Positions 1-10,207 of a DNA stretch of 64,000 nucleotides are shown piece after piece. Source of the stretch: Ignavibacteria bacterium (lineage in GTDB: Bacteria > Bacteroidota > Ignavibacteria > Kapaibacteriales > UBA961). The position numbers and the translations under genes are program-made. The stretch is taken from the NCBI GenBank assembly GCA_947491315.1, contig CANLII010000009.1:19524-83523 (forward strand), in the 5' to 3' direction. Numbering within the stretch: the stretch's first letter is position 1; each line of letters opens with the position of its first letter. A model generated the notes under the pieces. That model made no database searches. It saw nothing but the letters and a program-made list of their open reading frames with translations, and was not told the DNA's origin.

Positions 1-1652
1 CCGAGCAATTGCGTGAAAAATTGCATCATAGACCTGTTGTAATGACATATCCAATGGGATTGGAAGACAAATTTGCGGGTCTTATTGATTTATTGCACAT
101 GAAGGCAGTGTACTTTGATGGCGATAATGGTGAAGACATGCGTAGAGAGGATATTCCTGCGGAATATTTGGAAGAAGCGAAGAAGCGTCGTCATGCGATG
201 ATTGAAGCACTTTCAGATTTCGACGATATAATTGCAGAGAAATTCCTAATTGAAGAAGAAGTGACTGCTGAGGAATTGATTCCGGTTATTCGTCGTGAAA
301 CCATCAATTTGAAAATTACTCCATTGTATTGTGGTTCAGCGATGAAGAATAAAGGCGTTCAAATTCTTTTGGATGCTGTTGGAATGTTCTTGCCTTCGCC
401 ACAAGATGTAAAGAATGAAGGGCTTGATCAGAGCCAGAATGAAGCAAGTATTGAATTGATTCCTGAAAGAACGAAACCATTTGTTGGCTTGGCATTCAAG
501 CTTGAAGATGGTCGTTTCGGTCAGCTCACATATATGCGTATTTACCAAGGTGGCGTGAAAAAGGGTGATACACTCATCAATATGTCCAATGGTAAGCGAG
601 TGAAAGTTCCAAGACTTGTTCGTATGCATGCTGATGAGATGCATGATGTTGATGAAGTGGGACCTGGTCAAATTATCGCGATGTTTGGTATTGACTGTGC
701 ATCAGGCGATACATTCACAGATGGTAATCTTAGTGTTACGATGACTTCTATGTTTGTTGCTGACCCTGTTATTGAACTTGCGGTTAGTCCGAAAGAAAAA
801 GCAGGTCAAGTGAACTTCTCAAAAGCATTGAATCGCTTTACAAAAGAGGATCCAACCTTCCGCGTATATCGTGATGAAGAAAGTGGTGAAACGATTATTA
901 AGGGAATGGGCGAATTGCACTTGGAAATTTATATTGAGCGTATCAAGCGTGAATATAATTGCGAAGTGAATGTTGGTAGACCAAAAGTTGCATTCCGCGA
1001 GACAATCACAGCGAACTCCAATTTCAATTATACTCATAAGAAGCAAACAGGTGGATCCGGTCAATTTGCTCGTGTAGCAGGTTTGCTTGAGCCATTACCT
1101 AGTGATGCGGTTGAAACATATGAATTTGTTGACGATATCGTGGGTGGTGCTATTCCTCGTGAATATATCCCTGCTTGCGATAAAGGTTTCCGTGAAGCCG
1201 TAACTGAAGGTTCATTGATTGGCCAACCTGTTGTAGGTGTTCGTGCCACGATCAATGATGGTGCAGAGCACCCAGTTGACTCTTCAGAAATGGCATTCAA
1301 GGTTGCTTCTATTGCAGCTTTCCGCGAAGCATACCTCAAAGCAAAACCAGTTATTCTTGAGCCAATCATGAAATTGGAAGTCAGTGCTCCTGAAGAATTC
1401 CAAGGTGTTGCGATTGGTCAGATCAATCAGCGTCGCGGTGTGATTGTTGGTGCAACTATGGATGCTGCATATGTAGTTGTTGAAGCAGAAGTTCCATTGA
1501 GCGAAATGTTTGGATATTCTACAGACTTGCGTTCGGTAACACAAGGTAAAGGTGAGTTTTCTATGGAATTCTTGCGCTATTCACAAGTGCCGAAAAGTGT
1601 TCAAGACGAAATGGTCAAAGCTTATCAACAAAAGCGTTCTGAAGGTAGATAA
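1..1652 (+). CDS. fusA: Elongation factor G, mitochondrial EFG1/spdEFG1-like, 5' partial
   Basis: Translocation GTPase of protein synthesis. The frame is open from base 3; about the first 150 residues (P-loop, most of the G domain) lie before the window. What remains covers the end of the G domain and domains II-V: GSAMKNKGVQ, the domain II stretch VGLAFKLEDGRFGQLTY, the domain III motif GMGELHLEIY, the domain IV loop HKKQTGGSGQFARV needed for translocation, and the domain V motif SEMFGYSTDLRS. From memory, FGIDCASGDTFTD and the region around it match human mitochondrial EFG1 better than E. coli EF-G, so I read this as the translocase of an EFG1/EFG2 pair whose partner is at 2696. It ends 110 bases before rpsL, and a separate promoter lies in that gap. 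Confidence 0.93.
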   Translation, partial: EQLREKLHHRPVVMTYPMGLEDKFAGLIDLLHMKAVYFDGDNGEDMRREDIPAEYLEEAKKRRHAMIEALSDFDDIIAEKFLIEEEVTAEELIPVIRRETINLKITPLYCGSAMKNKGVQILLDAVGMFLPSPQDVKNEGLDQSQNEASIELIPERTKPFVGLAFKLEDGRFGQLTYMRIYQGGVKKGDTLINMSNGKRVKVPRLVRMHADEMHDVDEVGPGQIIAMFGIDCASGDTFTDGNLSVTMTSMFVADPVIELAVSPKEKAGQVNFSKALNRFTKEDPTFRVYRDEESGETIIKGMGELHLEIYIERIKREYNCEVNVGRPKVAFRETITANSNFNYTHKKQTGGSGQFARVAGLLEPLPSDAVETYEFVDDIVGGAIPREYIPACDKGFREAVTEGSLIGQPVVGVRATINDGAEHPVDSSEMAFKVASIAAFREAYLKAKPVILEPIMKLEVSAPEEFQGVAIGQINQRRGVIVGATMDAAYVVVEAEVPLSEMFGYSTDLRSVTQGKGEFSMEFLRYSQVPKSVQDEMVKAYQQKRSEGR

Positions 1653-1659
1653 AAAAAGT

Positions 1660-1691
1660 TTTGGTGGTTATCAACATTTTGTGTAGTTTTG
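1660..1691 (+). promoter_or_regulatory. Bacteroidetes-type promoter for rpsL
   Basis: TTTG at 1660-1663 and TAGTTTTG at 1684-1691 are separated by 20 bases. This fits the -33/-7 consensus (TTTG, 19-21 bases, TAnnTTTG) known for the primary sigma factor of Bacteroidetes. It lies just after the EF-G stop codon and would start the rpsL-rpsG-EF-G-tuf unit independently. The predicted leader contains a 7-bp inverted repeat, TCTATCA at 1697-1703 and TGATAGA at 1727-1733, which could be regulatory. Confidence 0.6.
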
Positions 1692-1762
1692 CAAGCTCTA
1701 TCAGAATGACGAAAACGATCCGACAGTGATAGAATAAGATGTTTTTTTAAGGAATAGATACT

Positions 1763-2149
1763 GTGCCAACGATTAGTCAACTTGTAAGAAAAGGTCGCAA
1801 AAAGCTGATAGAGAAAAGTAAATCTCCGGCTCTTGCCAGTTGCCCACAGCGCCGTGGAGTTTGTACTCGCGTGTATACAACAACGCCGAAGAAACCAAAT
1901 TCTGCTTTGCGCAAGGTAGCAAAAGTTCGTTTGACAAATCAGTTTGAAGTTATTGCCTATATCCCAGGTGAAGGGCACAATCTTCAAGAGCACTCAATAG
2001 TATTGATTCGTGGTGGTCGTGTGAAGGATCTTCCTGGTGTTCGTTATCACATTGTTCGTGGTGCAGCGGATACTCAAGGTGTAAAAGATCGTATGCAGTC
2101 TCGTTCCAAGTATGGAGCGAAACGTCCAAAGCCGGCCGGAACTAAATAA
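1763..2149 (+). CDS. rpsL: 30S ribosomal protein S12
   Basis: Protein of the 30S decoding centre, 128 residues. The family signature [14 protein letters not shown] is at about residues 39-52 and [12 protein letters not shown] is in the second half. The lysines altered in streptomycin-resistant mutants (K43 or K44 here, and the lysine of VKDLPG) are unchanged, as is the aspartate that is often beta-methylthiolated. The start is GTG with AAGGAA at 1749-1754. It heads the str-like unit rpsL-rpsG-EF-G-tuf and follows a likely promoter and a leader hairpin. Confidence 0.97.
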   Translation: MPTISQLVRKGRKKLIEKSKSPALASCPQRRGVCTRVYTTTPKKPNSALRKVAKVRLTNQFEVIAYIPGEGHNLQEHSIVLIRGGRVKDLPGVRYHIVRGAADTQGVKDRMQSRSKYGAKRPKPAGTK

Positions 2150-2177
2150 TTAGAATCGCATAGTCAGAGATAGTTTT

Positions 2178-2645
2178 ATGAGAAAGAAAAGAGCAGAGAA
2201 ACGATATGCAGTGCCCGATCCACGCTTCAATGATGTGATGGTATCAAGGTTCATCAATAAAGTGATGATACAAGGCAAAAAAAATACAGCGCGTATTTTG
2301 GTGTATTCTGCATTCGATATCATTGCAGATAAATTAAAGCAGGATCCGATTGAAGTGTTCCGCAAAGCATTAAGCAATGTATCTCCTGCTATCGAAGTTC
2401 GCTCTCGCCGTGTTGGTGGTGCTACTTACCAAGTGCCGGTAGAAGTTCGTGAAGAACGTCGCTTTGCCTTGGCAATTCGTTGGTTGAAAATGTATGCATC
2501 AGAGCGTCGCGATAAATCAATGGCTTCCAGACTAGCGTCTGAATTGATGGCTGCCGCGAATGGCGAAGGTTCATCAGTAAAAAAGCGTGATGATATTCAC
2601 AGAATGGCAGAAGCAAATAAGGCTTTCGCACATTTCAAGTGGTAA
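2178..2645 (+). CDS. rpsG: 30S ribosomal protein S7
   Basis: Primary binder of the 16S rRNA 3' major domain, 155 residues, the usual length. The N-terminal RRAEKR-like stretch (here KKRAEKR), [27 protein letters not shown] and the C-terminal [13 protein letters not shown] are all family hallmarks. It begins 28 bases after rpsL and is followed by the second EF-G, the classic str order. In E. coli S7 is the autoregulator of this operon; nothing in this sequence tests that. Confidence 0.97.
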   Translation: MRKKRAEKRYAVPDPRFNDVMVSRFINKVMIQGKKNTARILVYSAFDIIADKLKQDPIEVFRKALSNVSPAIEVRSRRVGGATYQVPVEVREERRFALAIRWLKMYASERRDKSMASRLASELMAAANGEGSSVKKRDDIHRMAEANKAFAHFKW

Positions 2646-2695
2646 TGAAAAATAGTTCGTTCTTTGTCAATTAAACCCTGGTAGCGCTGTAAACT

Positions 2696-4753
2696 ATGTC
2701 GCGCATAATTGAGCTAGATAAATATAGAAATATAGGCATCATCGCTCATATTGATGCAGGCAAGACAACAACTACCGAGCGTATTCTCTTTTATTCCGGT
2801 TCTCTCCATAAGATGGGAGAAGTTCATGAAGGCACGGCTTTTATGGACTATATGGATCAGGAACGAGAAAGAGGTATCACGATAACATCTGCTGCGACAA
2901 CATGCTTTTGGCATGATCATCAGATTACAATCATAGATACGCCCGGACATGTTGATTTTACAGCAGAAGTGCAGAGATCATTGAGAGTGCTAGACGGAGC
3001 TGTTGCAGTATTTTGTGCTGTAGCGGGAGTCGAGCCACAATCAGAAACGGTCTGGAGACAGGCGGATCAATTCGGTGTACCGAGAATTGTATACATCAAT
3101 AAGATGGATCGAATCGGAGCTGATTTTGAGAAAGCTGTGGAATCTATTCGCGAAATACTTGGAGCAAATCCTACTCCAATTTTTATACCTGTTGGAAGTG
3201 CCGAAGAATTTGTCGGCATTATTGATTTAATCGCTATGAAGTATTTATACTTTAACGGAGATAATCAAAACCTCGACAACTATGAAATTCGTGAGATTCC
3301 AGAATCGATGATTGGTGCGTCAAATGATGCAAGATCATATATGATTGAATCGATTGCCGAGACCAATGACAATCTTCTCGAAAAATATTTTGGTGGAGAT
3401 GTCATAACAGAAGAGGAGTTGATTGCTTCTATTCGAGAAGCAGTGATTGCATCAAAGTTTTTACCTGTTTGCTGTGGTTCATCATTTAAGAATAAAGGTG
3501 TTCAGCAAGTATTAGATTCAATCACAAGGTATTTACCTTCACCGATTGATCGTGGTATCGTAAAAGGATTTGATCCTCAAGATTCTGAAAAGGCAATTGA
3601 AAGAAAGCCATCATCAGATGAACATTTTTCAGCTCTTGCATTTAAGGTGCTCACGGATGTATATGTAGGTCGTTTGACATTTATTCGGGTTTATTCCGGA
3701 ATACTTAAAGTTGGAGACATGATATACAATGCTTCAATAGGCAAGCGTGAACGAGTGCAAAAGATACTAAGAATGCAGGCTAATAAGCGAGATGAATTGT
3801 CATCATGTGAAGCCGGTGAAATAGTTGCATTGCCTGGGTTGAAATTAACGAAGACAGGTGACACTTTGTGTCATCAAGACAGTCAAGTGCTCTTTGAAAA
3901 AATCAGTTTTCTCGATCCTGTGATCAATCAGTCGATAGAGGCAAAATCGGCGGCAGATCAAGCAAAAATGCTAGATGCATTAGCTAGACTTGCAGATGAA
4001 GATCCAACGTTTAAATTCAATAATGATCAAGATAGTGGTCAAAACATTATCAGCGGCGTTGGCGAATTGCACTTGGACATCATGGTTGACAGACTCAAGC
4101 GTGAGTTTGGTGTTGCAACGAAAGTTGGCAAACCACAGGTAGCTTACAGAGAAACGATTCTTGGATCTTCAACAAGTGAAGTTGAATTTGACAGACAAAT
4201 TGGAAACAAGAATCAGTATGCGAAGGTGATCGTTTCATTACGTTCATCGGATTCAGGTCAAGGCAATCAAGTGTTGCTTGGTGAGAATCTTCCAAAGCTG
4301 GCTCCGCAATTGCTTGAAGCATTGCAAATCAGCGCAAAAGAATCGTTAGGTGTAGGTCCGATAGCAGGATATCCGATTGTTGATATAACAGTTGAAATAA
4401 CGGATGTCGGAATAAGAGATGGAGAGACAACTGATATAGCTTGTAAAGTTGCAGTTGCAAATGCGGTAAGAGAGGCCATTAGATTGGCTAATCCAACATT
4501 GTTGGAGCCCGTTTTTGCAGTAGAAGCAATAGCTCCTATGGAATATATTGGCGAGGTAATTGCTGATTTGAATTCCAGAAGAGGCAAGATCGAAGAGATT
4601 ACGCAAAAGGGTAGCTCGCAAGGAGTGAGAGCCTCAGTACCATTGAGTGAAATGTTTGGTTATGTAACCAAACTGCGTTCAATGACACAAGGTAGAGGAT
4701 CATATTCAATGATTTTCTCACACTACGAGCCTACGACGCTAAAGCAGTATTAA
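2696..4753 (+). CDS. Second elongation factor G, divergent (possible recycling-type EFG2)
   Basis: Complete 685-residue EF-G family GTPase. P-loop AHIDAGKT at 17-24, switch regions RGITI and DTPGHVDFT, and NKMD for guanine recognition are intact. Domain III has [10 protein letters not shown] and domain V has [16 protein letters not shown]. In domain IV the canonical HKKQTGGSGQ loop seen in the upstream copy is replaced by [14 protein letters not shown], and this part is shortened and divergent. Together with an EFG1-like copy next door, this suggests the EFG1/EFG2 split known from mitochondria and spirochaetes, where EFG2 acts in ribosome recycling with RRF. That function is inference; the protein occupies the normal fusA position between rpsG and tuf and could still translocate. 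Confidence 0.9.
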   Translation: MSRIIELDKYRNIGIIAHIDAGKTTTTERILFYSGSLHKMGEVHEGTAFMDYMDQERERGITITSAATTCFWHDHQITIIDTPGHVDFTAEVQRSLRVLDGAVAVFCAVAGVEPQSETVWRQADQFGVPRIVYINKMDRIGADFEKAVESIREILGANPTPIFIPVGSAEEFVGIIDLIAMKYLYFNGDNQNLDNYEIREIPESMIGASNDARSYMIESIAETNDNLLEKYFGGDVITEEELIASIREAVIASKFLPVCCGSSFKNKGVQQVLDSITRYLPSPIDRGIVKGFDPQDSEKAIERKPSSDEHFSALAFKVLTDVYVGRLTFIRVYSGILKVGDMIYNASIGKRERVQKILRMQANKRDELSSCEAGEIVALPGLKLTKTGDTLCHQDSQVLFEKISFLDPVINQSIEAKSAADQAKMLDALARLADEDPTFKFNNDQDSGQNIISGVGELHLDIMVDRLKREFGVATKVGKPQVAYRETILGSSTSEVEFDRQIGNKNQYAKVIVSLRSSDSGQGNQVLLGENLPKLAPQLLEALQISAKESLGVGPIAGYPIVDITVEITDVGIRDGETTDIACKVAVANAVREAIRLANPTLLEPVFAVEAIAPMEYIGEVIADLNSRRGKIEEITQKGSSQGVRASVPLSEMFGYVTKLRSMTQGRGSYSMIFSHYEPTTLKQY

Positions 4754-4807
4754 CAGCATAGCGATAAGCAGTTTTTCATTACATATAGTTATCACGTTAG
4801 GTGCACT

Positions 4808-6016
4808 ATGGCAAAAGAGAAATTTGAAAGGTCTAAGCCCCACGTCAATGTTGGTACAATTGGCCACGTTGATCATGGTAAGACAACGCTCACTGCAGCG
4901 ATCACAATGGCATTGGCTAAATCAGGCCTGTCTGCAAAGCGTTCGTATGATTCAATTGATAATGCTCCCGAAGAGAAGGCACGTGGAATCACCATTAACA
5001 CTGCTCACGTGGAGTACGAAACAGCAAATCGTCATTATGCACACGTTGACTGTCCAGGTCACGCGGATTATGTGAAAAACATGATCACAGGTGCGGCACA
5101 AATGGATGGTGCTATTCTTGTAGTGGCAGGTACAGATGGACCTATGCCACAAACACGTGAGCACATTCTACTTGCCCGTCAGGTTGGCGTTCCTCGTATT
5201 GTAGTCTTCATGAACAAAGTTGATATAGCTGATCCCGAACTTTTGGATCTTGTAGAATTAGAAGTTCGTGAGCTACTCAGCAAATATGATTTCCCAGGTG
5301 ATGATATTCCTATCATCAAAGGTTCCGCACTCCAAGGTCTTGACGCTGGTACTTCAGAAGAAGCTGCCATTGATGATCCGCGCTTGAAACCTATCTATGA
5401 CCTCATGGAAGCTGTTGATACTTATATCCCAACACCTATCCGTGATACAGAAAAGCCATTCCTTATGCCCGTTGAAGACGTTTTCTCAATCACTGGTCGC
5501 GGTACAGTTGCTACTGGTCGTATTGAGCGTGGAATCGTGAATGTAAACGAGGAAGTTGAATTGGTTGGTTTTGGTCTCCAGAAGAAAACTATTGTAACTG
5601 GTGTTGAAATGTTCCGCAAGCTTCTTGATCAAGGTCGTGCGGGTGATAATGTTGGTCTTTTGCTTCGTGGTGTTGACAAAGCAGAGATTGAGCGTGGTAT
5701 GGTTCTTGCTAAAACAGGTACTATCACACCTCACCACAAGTTCAATGCGCAGGTTTATGTGTTAACGAAAGATGAGGGTGGTCGTCACACTCCATTCTTT
5801 AATGGTTATCGTCCGCAGTTCTATTTCCGTACAACAGATGTGACAGGAGTTGCAACACTTCCTTCAGGTACTGAAATGGTTATGCCTGGTGATAATATTG
5901 ACAATCTCGTTATTGAGCTTATTACTCCGGTAGCTATGGATGAAGGACTACGTTTCGCGATTCGCGAAGGTGGCCGCACAGTAGGTGCAGGTGTAGTAAC
6001 AAAGATTATTGAATAA
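4808..6016 (+). CDS. tuf: Elongation factor Tu
   Basis: GTPase that delivers aminoacyl-tRNA to the ribosome; 402 residues, slightly longer than the 394 of E. coli. GHVDHGKT P-loop at 19-26, [16 protein letters not shown], and domain [15 protein letters not shown] are present; domain III ends [14 protein letters not shown]. It follows the second EF-G by 54 bases with AGGTGC before the ATG as a weak ribosome site. Only one tuf is in the window. A hairpin terminator after the stop separates it from the S10 genes. Confidence 0.98.
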   Translation: MAKEKFERSKPHVNVGTIGHVDHGKTTLTAAITMALAKSGLSAKRSYDSIDNAPEEKARGITINTAHVEYETANRHYAHVDCPGHADYVKNMITGAAQMDGAILVVAGTDGPMPQTREHILLARQVGVPRIVVFMNKVDIADPELLDLVELEVRELLSKYDFPGDDIPIIKGSALQGLDAGTSEEAAIDDPRLKPIYDLMEAVDTYIPTPIRDTEKPFLMPVEDVFSITGRGTVATGRIERGIVNVNEEVELVGFGLQKKTIVTGVEMFRKLLDQGRAGDNVGLLLRGVDKAEIERGMVLAKTGTITPHHKFNAQVYVLTKDEGGRHTPFFNGYRPQFYFRTTDVTGVATLPSGTEMVMPGDNIDNLVIELITPVAMDEGLRFAIREGGRTVGAGVVTKIIE

Positions 6017-6029
6017 AATATGTACCGTT

Positions 6030-6068
6030 AGATGGGAATGTTAATTCCATTCCCATCTTTCTTTGTCT
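6030..6068 (+). terminator. Rho-independent terminator after tuf
   Basis: An 11-bp perfect stem, AGATGGGAATG (6030-6040) with CATTCCCATCT (6048-6058), a 7-base loop and a T-rich tail. It lies between tuf and rpsJ, so transcription of the S10 block either reads through or restarts in the 25 bases before rpsJ. Confidence 0.8.
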
Positions 6069-6093
6069 CTCATTTTTTTGAAGGTACGTGAGC

Positions 6094-6402
6094 GTGGCTA
6101 CCCAAAGGATTCGTATCAAATTAAAATCGTACGACCACAACCTAATTGATAAATCGTCCGAGCGTATTGTTCGCACTATTAAGCAAACAGGAGCAGTAGT
6201 ATCCGGTCCTATTCCGTTACCAACGGAAAAGACAGTATATACAGTTCTACGTTCACCACACGTTGATAAAAAATCACGTGAGCAGTTTGAGGCGCGAGTT
6301 CATAAACGTCTGATAGATATTTTCAGCTCAACTCAACGCACTATAGACGCTTTAATGCGTCTGGAGCTTCCAGCAGGTGTTGATGTCGAGGTTAAGGTCT
6401 AA
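6094..6402 (+). CDS. rpsJ: 30S ribosomal protein S10
   Basis: 30S head protein, also the NusE partner of NusB in antitermination; 102 residues from this start. It opens [19 protein letters not shown] as in the family and contains GPIPLPT and [17 protein letters not shown] at 6088 is in frame, but the GTG at 6094 is preferred: it gives the conserved N-terminus and puts AAGG (6081-6084) nine bases upstream, against three for 6088. First gene of the S10-spc-alpha block. Confidence 0.96.
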   Translation: MATQRIRIKLKSYDHNLIDKSSERIVRTIKQTGAVVSGPIPLPTEKTVYTVLRSPHVDKKSREQFEARVHKRLIDIFSSTQRTIDALMRLELPAGVDVEVKV

Positions 6403-6416
6403 GGAGTAAAGAAAAG

Positions 6417-7034
6417 ATGCTATTAGGTCGTAAATTGGGCATGACTAGCATATTCAGCGAGAACGGTGAATATGTGCCCTGTACAGTCATAGAAGCTGGA
6501 CCATGCGCAGTAGTGCAAGTCCGCACATTAGATAAAGATGGATACACTGCCGTTCAACTTGGCTATGGAGAAATAGCCGAGCGTAAGGTATCTCAACCGC
6601 TTGCCGGGCATTTTAAAAAAGCCGGTATTGCACCAAAGCGCCATATCAAAGAATTCAGAATGGACAATGTTACCGTAGCACTCGGTGAGACTGTAACAAT
6701 TGAGACCATCTTGAAAATTGGAGATATAGTGAAGGTATCCGGCACATCAAAAGGTCGTGGTTTCCAAGGTGTAATGAAACGACATCACTTCGGTGGTGTT
6801 GGTATGTCAAGCCATGGTCAATCTGATAGAGCACGTGCTCCAGGATCAATCGGTTCATCATCATATCCTTCGAGAGTTTTCAAAGGTATGCGTATGGCTG
6901 GTCGAATGGGTGGTACGAGAATCAGTATCAGAAATCTCATTGTGCTTGATATCATGCCGGATCAGAATTTGCTAGTTGTAAAAGGTAGCATACCCGGTGC
7001 AATTAATTCCATAGTAGAAATTGTTAAGCTGTAA
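6417..7034 (+). CDS. rplC: 50S ribosomal protein L3
   Basis: Early 50S assembly protein, 205 residues. It starts MLLGRKLGMTSIFSENG and has the long central loop that reaches the peptidyl transferase centre (HFGGVGMSSHGQSDRARAPGSIG region) and GRMGGTRIS. AAGGAG at 6401-6406 is a good ribosome site. It follows rpsJ by 14 bases and leads directly into rplD. Confidence 0.97.
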   Translation: MLLGRKLGMTSIFSENGEYVPCTVIEAGPCAVVQVRTLDKDGYTAVQLGYGEIAERKVSQPLAGHFKKAGIAPKRHIKEFRMDNVTVALGETVTIETILKIGDIVKVSGTSKGRGFQGVMKRHHFGGVGMSSHGQSDRARAPGSIGSSSYPSRVFKGMRMAGRMGGTRISIRNLIVLDIMPDQNLLVVKGSIPGAINSIVEIVKL

Positions 7035-7045
7035 GGTATAGAACA

Positions 7046-7666
7046 ATGCTCATAAATGTATTCGGAATAAATGGATCTGTAACCAGTCAGGTAGAATTGC
7101 CTGAAGAGGTTTTTAATGTGGAGCCAAACGAGCATGCGATGTACCTTGCGGTAAAAGCATACTTGGCAAACCAAAGACAAGGAACTGCAAAAACTAAAGT
7201 CAGGTCTGAAGTTCGTGGTGGTGGCAGAAAACCTTGGAAACAAAAAGGTCGTGGTACAGCAAGAGCTGGTTCTAATCGCTCACCTGTATGGGTAGGCGGT
7301 GGTACCATTCACGGTCCAAGACCACATCTTTACAAGCAATATCTTCCTGCACAAATGAAAAAATTGGCTAGAAAGTCAGCTTTGTCATTGCGTGTTAAAG
7401 AGGAAAATCTTTTAGTACTAGAAGGTTTAGCTTTTGATGGTATAAAGACTAAGAACATGATTAGTGTAATGAAGGCATTGAACATTGATGGTCAAAAGTC
7501 TTTATTTATGCTCAAAGATTCCGATAAGAATGTAGTGTTGTCTGCAAAAAACATACCTGGCGTAATGACATTGCCAGCGACTATTGCTTCTACATACGAC
7601 ATTCTTAATCATAGGAAAATCATCCTTAGCAAGGAAGCCTTGCAGGATTTGGTACAAACTTTTTAA
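7046..7666 (+). CDS. rplD: 50S ribosomal protein L4
   Basis: Exit-tunnel protein, 206 residues. The extended loop carries the basic stretch GGGRKPWKQKGRGTARAGSN followed by WVGGGTIHGPRPH, the part of L4 that lines the tunnel and affects macrolide access. In E. coli it represses the S10 operon; no leader target is recognisable here. It starts 11 bases after rplC. Confidence 0.97.
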   Translation: MLINVFGINGSVTSQVELPEEVFNVEPNEHAMYLAVKAYLANQRQGTAKTKVRSEVRGGGRKPWKQKGRGTARAGSNRSPVWVGGGTIHGPRPHLYKQYLPAQMKKLARKSALSLRVKEENLLVLEGLAFDGIKTKNMISVMKALNIDGQKSLFMLKDSDKNVVLSAKNIPGVMTLPATIASTYDILNHRKIILSKEALQDLVQTF

Positions 7667-7693
7667 TGCTGAAGTAATTAGGCAAAAAAATCG

Positions 7694-7999
7694 ATGATTA
7701 CAGTTATTAAACGCCCGATGCTCACAGAGAAAGCGGCAATGCTTGCAGAGAAGAAGCAATATGCTTTTGAAGTGACGACAGATGCAAACAAGATCCAGAT
7801 CAAAGCCGCTATAGAGCGTCTTTATGAAGTAAAAGTTTCTTCTGTTAGAACAATAAATGTGAAAGGCAAAAACAAAACACGTGTTACTAAGCGTGGTTTG
7901 ATGCGCGGTGCAACTCCTCTTCGCAAGAAAGCATATGTGACATTAGCACCCGGATACTCCATCGACCTTGTCGGCGGTGAAGGCAATACTGAAGATTAA
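7694..7999 (+). CDS. rplW: 50S ribosomal protein L23
   Basis: Protein at the tunnel exit, docking site for trigger factor and SRP; 101 residues. It contains KRPMLTEKAAMLAEKKQYAFEV at the N-terminus (residues 6-27) and the conserved AIERLYEVKVSSVRTINVKGK. Normal position between rplD and rplB. Confidence 0.96.
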   Translation: MITVIKRPMLTEKAAMLAEKKQYAFEVTTDANKIQIKAAIERLYEVKVSSVRTINVKGKNKTRVTKRGLMRGATPLRKKAYVTLAPGYSIDLVGGEGNTED

Positions 8000-8013
8000 T
8001 TTCGAGATAGACA

Positions 8014-8850
8014 ATGGCTTTAAGAATTCTCAAACCTATTACACCTGGTACTCGTTTTTACTCTGTGAGTTCATTTAATGAAATCACACCTGGAGCGCAG
8101 CCAGAGAAATCTCTTCTTGTTCCTAAAAAGAAGAGTGGTGGGCGGAACAATACAGGTCGCATCACATCAAGGCATCGTGGTGGCGGACACAAGCAACAGT
8201 ATCGTATTATTGATTTTAAGCGTAGAAAGCATGGCATTGCTGCAGAGGTAATGAGCATACAATACGATCCGAATCGTACTTGCCGAATTGCGCTACTGCG
8301 TTATGATGATGGTGAACTGACATATATCTTGGCACCTGGTAAGCTAAAAGTTGGCCAGAAGGTAATGTCGGGTCCAAATGCAGAACTTCAAGATGGTAAT
8401 GCGCTACCGATGGAAAAAATTCCTGTAGGTATGTTCATTCACAATATTGAAATGAAGCCTGGTAAAGGTGGTCAGATGGTTCGTAGTGCAGGTACAGGTG
8501 CTCAACTTCTTGGTTTTGACGGTGGGTTGGCTCAGATTAAATTGCCATCCGGTGAAATCAGAAAAGTACCACAAACATGCATGGCAACTCTAGGAGTTGT
8601 AGGTAATTCCGATCATGAGAACATTCTTTATGGAAAAGCTGGTCGTATGCGTTGGTTGGGAGTTCGTCCACAAACACGCGGTATGGCGATGAATCCGATC
8701 GATCACCCGATGGGTGGTGGTGAAGGTCGTTCCAAATCCGGTGGTGGTCGTCAACATCCACGCTCACCTTGGGGTCAATTGGCCAAGGGCTTGAAGACTC
8801 GCAAGAAAAAAAAGAAGTCAACTGATCTTATTGTTCGTAAAAGAAAGTAA
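8014..8850 (+). CDS. rplB: 50S ribosomal protein L2
   Basis: Highly conserved 23S rRNA-binding protein needed for subunit joining and peptidyl transferase assembly; 278 residues. [19 protein letters not shown] near the N-terminus, [11 protein letters not shown] centrally, and [18 protein letters not shown] with the functional histidine near the C-terminus are intact. It ends in a very basic tail (KTRKKKKKS). Confidence 0.98.
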   Translation: MALRILKPITPGTRFYSVSSFNEITPGAQPEKSLLVPKKKSGGRNNTGRITSRHRGGGHKQQYRIIDFKRRKHGIAAEVMSIQYDPNRTCRIALLRYDDGELTYILAPGKLKVGQKVMSGPNAELQDGNALPMEKIPVGMFIHNIEMKPGKGGQMVRSAGTGAQLLGFDGGLAQIKLPSGEIRKVPQTCMATLGVVGNSDHENILYGKAGRMRWLGVRPQTRGMAMNPIDHPMGGGEGRSKSGGGRQHPRSPWGQLAKGLKTRKKKKKSTDLIVRKRK

Positions 8851-8860
8851 TTAGGACATT

Positions 8861-9148
8861 ATGGCTCGCTCACTGAAAAAAGGCGTATTCATCTACTATA
8901 AACTTATGAAGAAAGTAGATGCATTGAATGAATCAGGCAAGAAGACTGTTGTAAAGACATGGTCACGTGCTTCAACGATTGCACCAGACTTTGTTGGCCA
9001 CACTTTTGCGGTTCATAATGGCAATAAATTCATTCCTGTGTATGTGACAGAGAACATGGTTGGTCACAAGCTTGGTGAATTTTCTCCAACGAGAACATTC
9101 AAAGGTCATGCAGGTAGTAGAAAGGACCAAAAGTCCGGAAAACGATAA
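8861..9148 (+). CDS. rpsS: 30S ribosomal protein S19
   Basis: 30S head protein, 95 residues. It begins [10 protein letters not shown], has TWSRASTI and [35 protein letters not shown] sequence in the core, and ends in the expected basic tail. It follows rplB by 10 bases with AGGA before the start. Confidence 0.97.
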   Translation: MARSLKKGVFIYYKLMKKVDALNESGKKTVVKTWSRASTIAPDFVGHTFAVHNGNKFIPVYVTENMVGHKLGEFSPTRTFKGHAGSRKDQKSGKR

Positions 9149-9175
9149 TTCGTAGCTGAATAAGGTTAAAATATT

Positions 9176-9529
9176 ATGCTTAATGCTCGTGCAACAAAGC
9201 GTTATCTACGCTCTTCACCTCGTAAAATGCGATTGGTGATTGATTTGATACGAGGAAAATCAGCCGCTCAAGCTTTGGCGACGCTGAGATTCTCTACAAA
9301 GACTGCATCCAAGGATGCTGAGATGGTTCTTCGTTCTGCGATAGCGAATGTCATGGAGAAGGCCACAGCAGCCAGTGAGCGCGTTGATGAAGGAAAATTA
9401 TTTGTGAGTGCGGCCTTTGTAAATCAAGGTCCTACAGCGAAACGCATTTCTCCTGCCCCTATGGGTAGAGCTTATAGAATACGCAAGCGTTCGCATCACT
9501 TAACTATTGAAGTCTCAGTTACTCAGTAA
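9176..9529 (+). CDS. rplV: 50S ribosomal protein L22
   Basis: Binds all 23S domains and forms part of the exit-tunnel constriction; 117 residues. The core RSSPRKMRLVIDLIRGK and the beta-hairpin region AFVNQGPTAKRISPAPMGRAYRIRKRS are conserved; the family's usual macrolide-contact loop is present without insertion. Next gene rpsC begins 17 bases later. Confidence 0.97.
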   Translation: MLNARATKRYLRSSPRKMRLVIDLIRGKSAAQALATLRFSTKTASKDAEMVLRSAIANVMEKATAASERVDEGKLFVSAAFVNQGPTAKRISPAPMGRAYRIRKRSHHLTIEVSVTQ

Positions 9530-9546
9530 CTTTCAGGAGTAAAACC

Positions 9547-10191
9547 TTGGGTCAGAAGACAAATCCGATTGGTATCCGTCTAGGCATTACTCGCCACTGG
9601 GATGCAAACTGGTTCGATGAAAAGAATGTGGCTGAAAAGCTGTCTGAAGACTTAATGGTCCGTTCTTACATCAAAAGTAGCAAGCGTAAAGCTGGAGTTG
9701 CACGCATCGTGATTGAGCGTACGGCAAAACAGTTGCGCATAACATTGCACACATCTCGTCCAGGCGTGATTATCGGTAAATCCGGTAAAGACATTACGCA
9801 GTTGGAAGAAGAATTAAAGAAGATTTCTAAGAAAGATGTTAAGATTCTCATTCATGAAATCAAGCGTCCTGAAATCGAAGCTCAATTGGTTGCCGAGAAT
9901 ATAGCTCAGCAATTGGAAGGTAGAGTTTCATTCCGTAAGGCTATGAAGCAATCTGTTGGTGCAGCGATGAGAATGGGAGCTGAAGGAATTCGTGTTATGT
10001 GTTCCGGTCGATTGGGCGGAGCAGATATGTCCCGCACAGAACAGTATAAAGAAGGTCGCGTACCATTGCACACATTGCGTGCAGATATTGATTATGGTAC
10101 TGCAACAGCTTCAACGGTCTACGGATTGATTGGAGTTAAAACTTGGATTTGTCGTGGCGAAGTAATTGGTAAGCTTGTAACTAAAGATTAA
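9547..10191 (+). CDS. rpsC: 30S ribosomal protein S3
   Basis: Part of the mRNA entry channel and helicase, 214 residues. The start codon is TTG, chosen because AGGAG (9535-9539) is correctly spaced and the product opens MGQKTNPIGIRLG, the invariant S3 N-terminus. A type II KH domain with GKSG at 77-80 follows, then GRLGGADMSRTE in the C-terminal domain. Confidence 0.97.
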   Translation: MGQKTNPIGIRLGITRHWDANWFDEKNVAEKLSEDLMVRSYIKSSKRKAGVARIVIERTAKQLRITLHTSRPGVIIGKSGKDITQLEEELKKISKKDVKILIHEIKRPEIEAQLVAENIAQQLEGRVSFRKAMKQSVGAAMRMGAEGIRVMCSGRLGGADMSRTEQYKEGRVPLHTLRADIDYGTATASTVYGLIGVKTWICRGEVIGKLVTKD

Positions 10192-10207
10192 ATAAGGATA
10201 TGGCACA

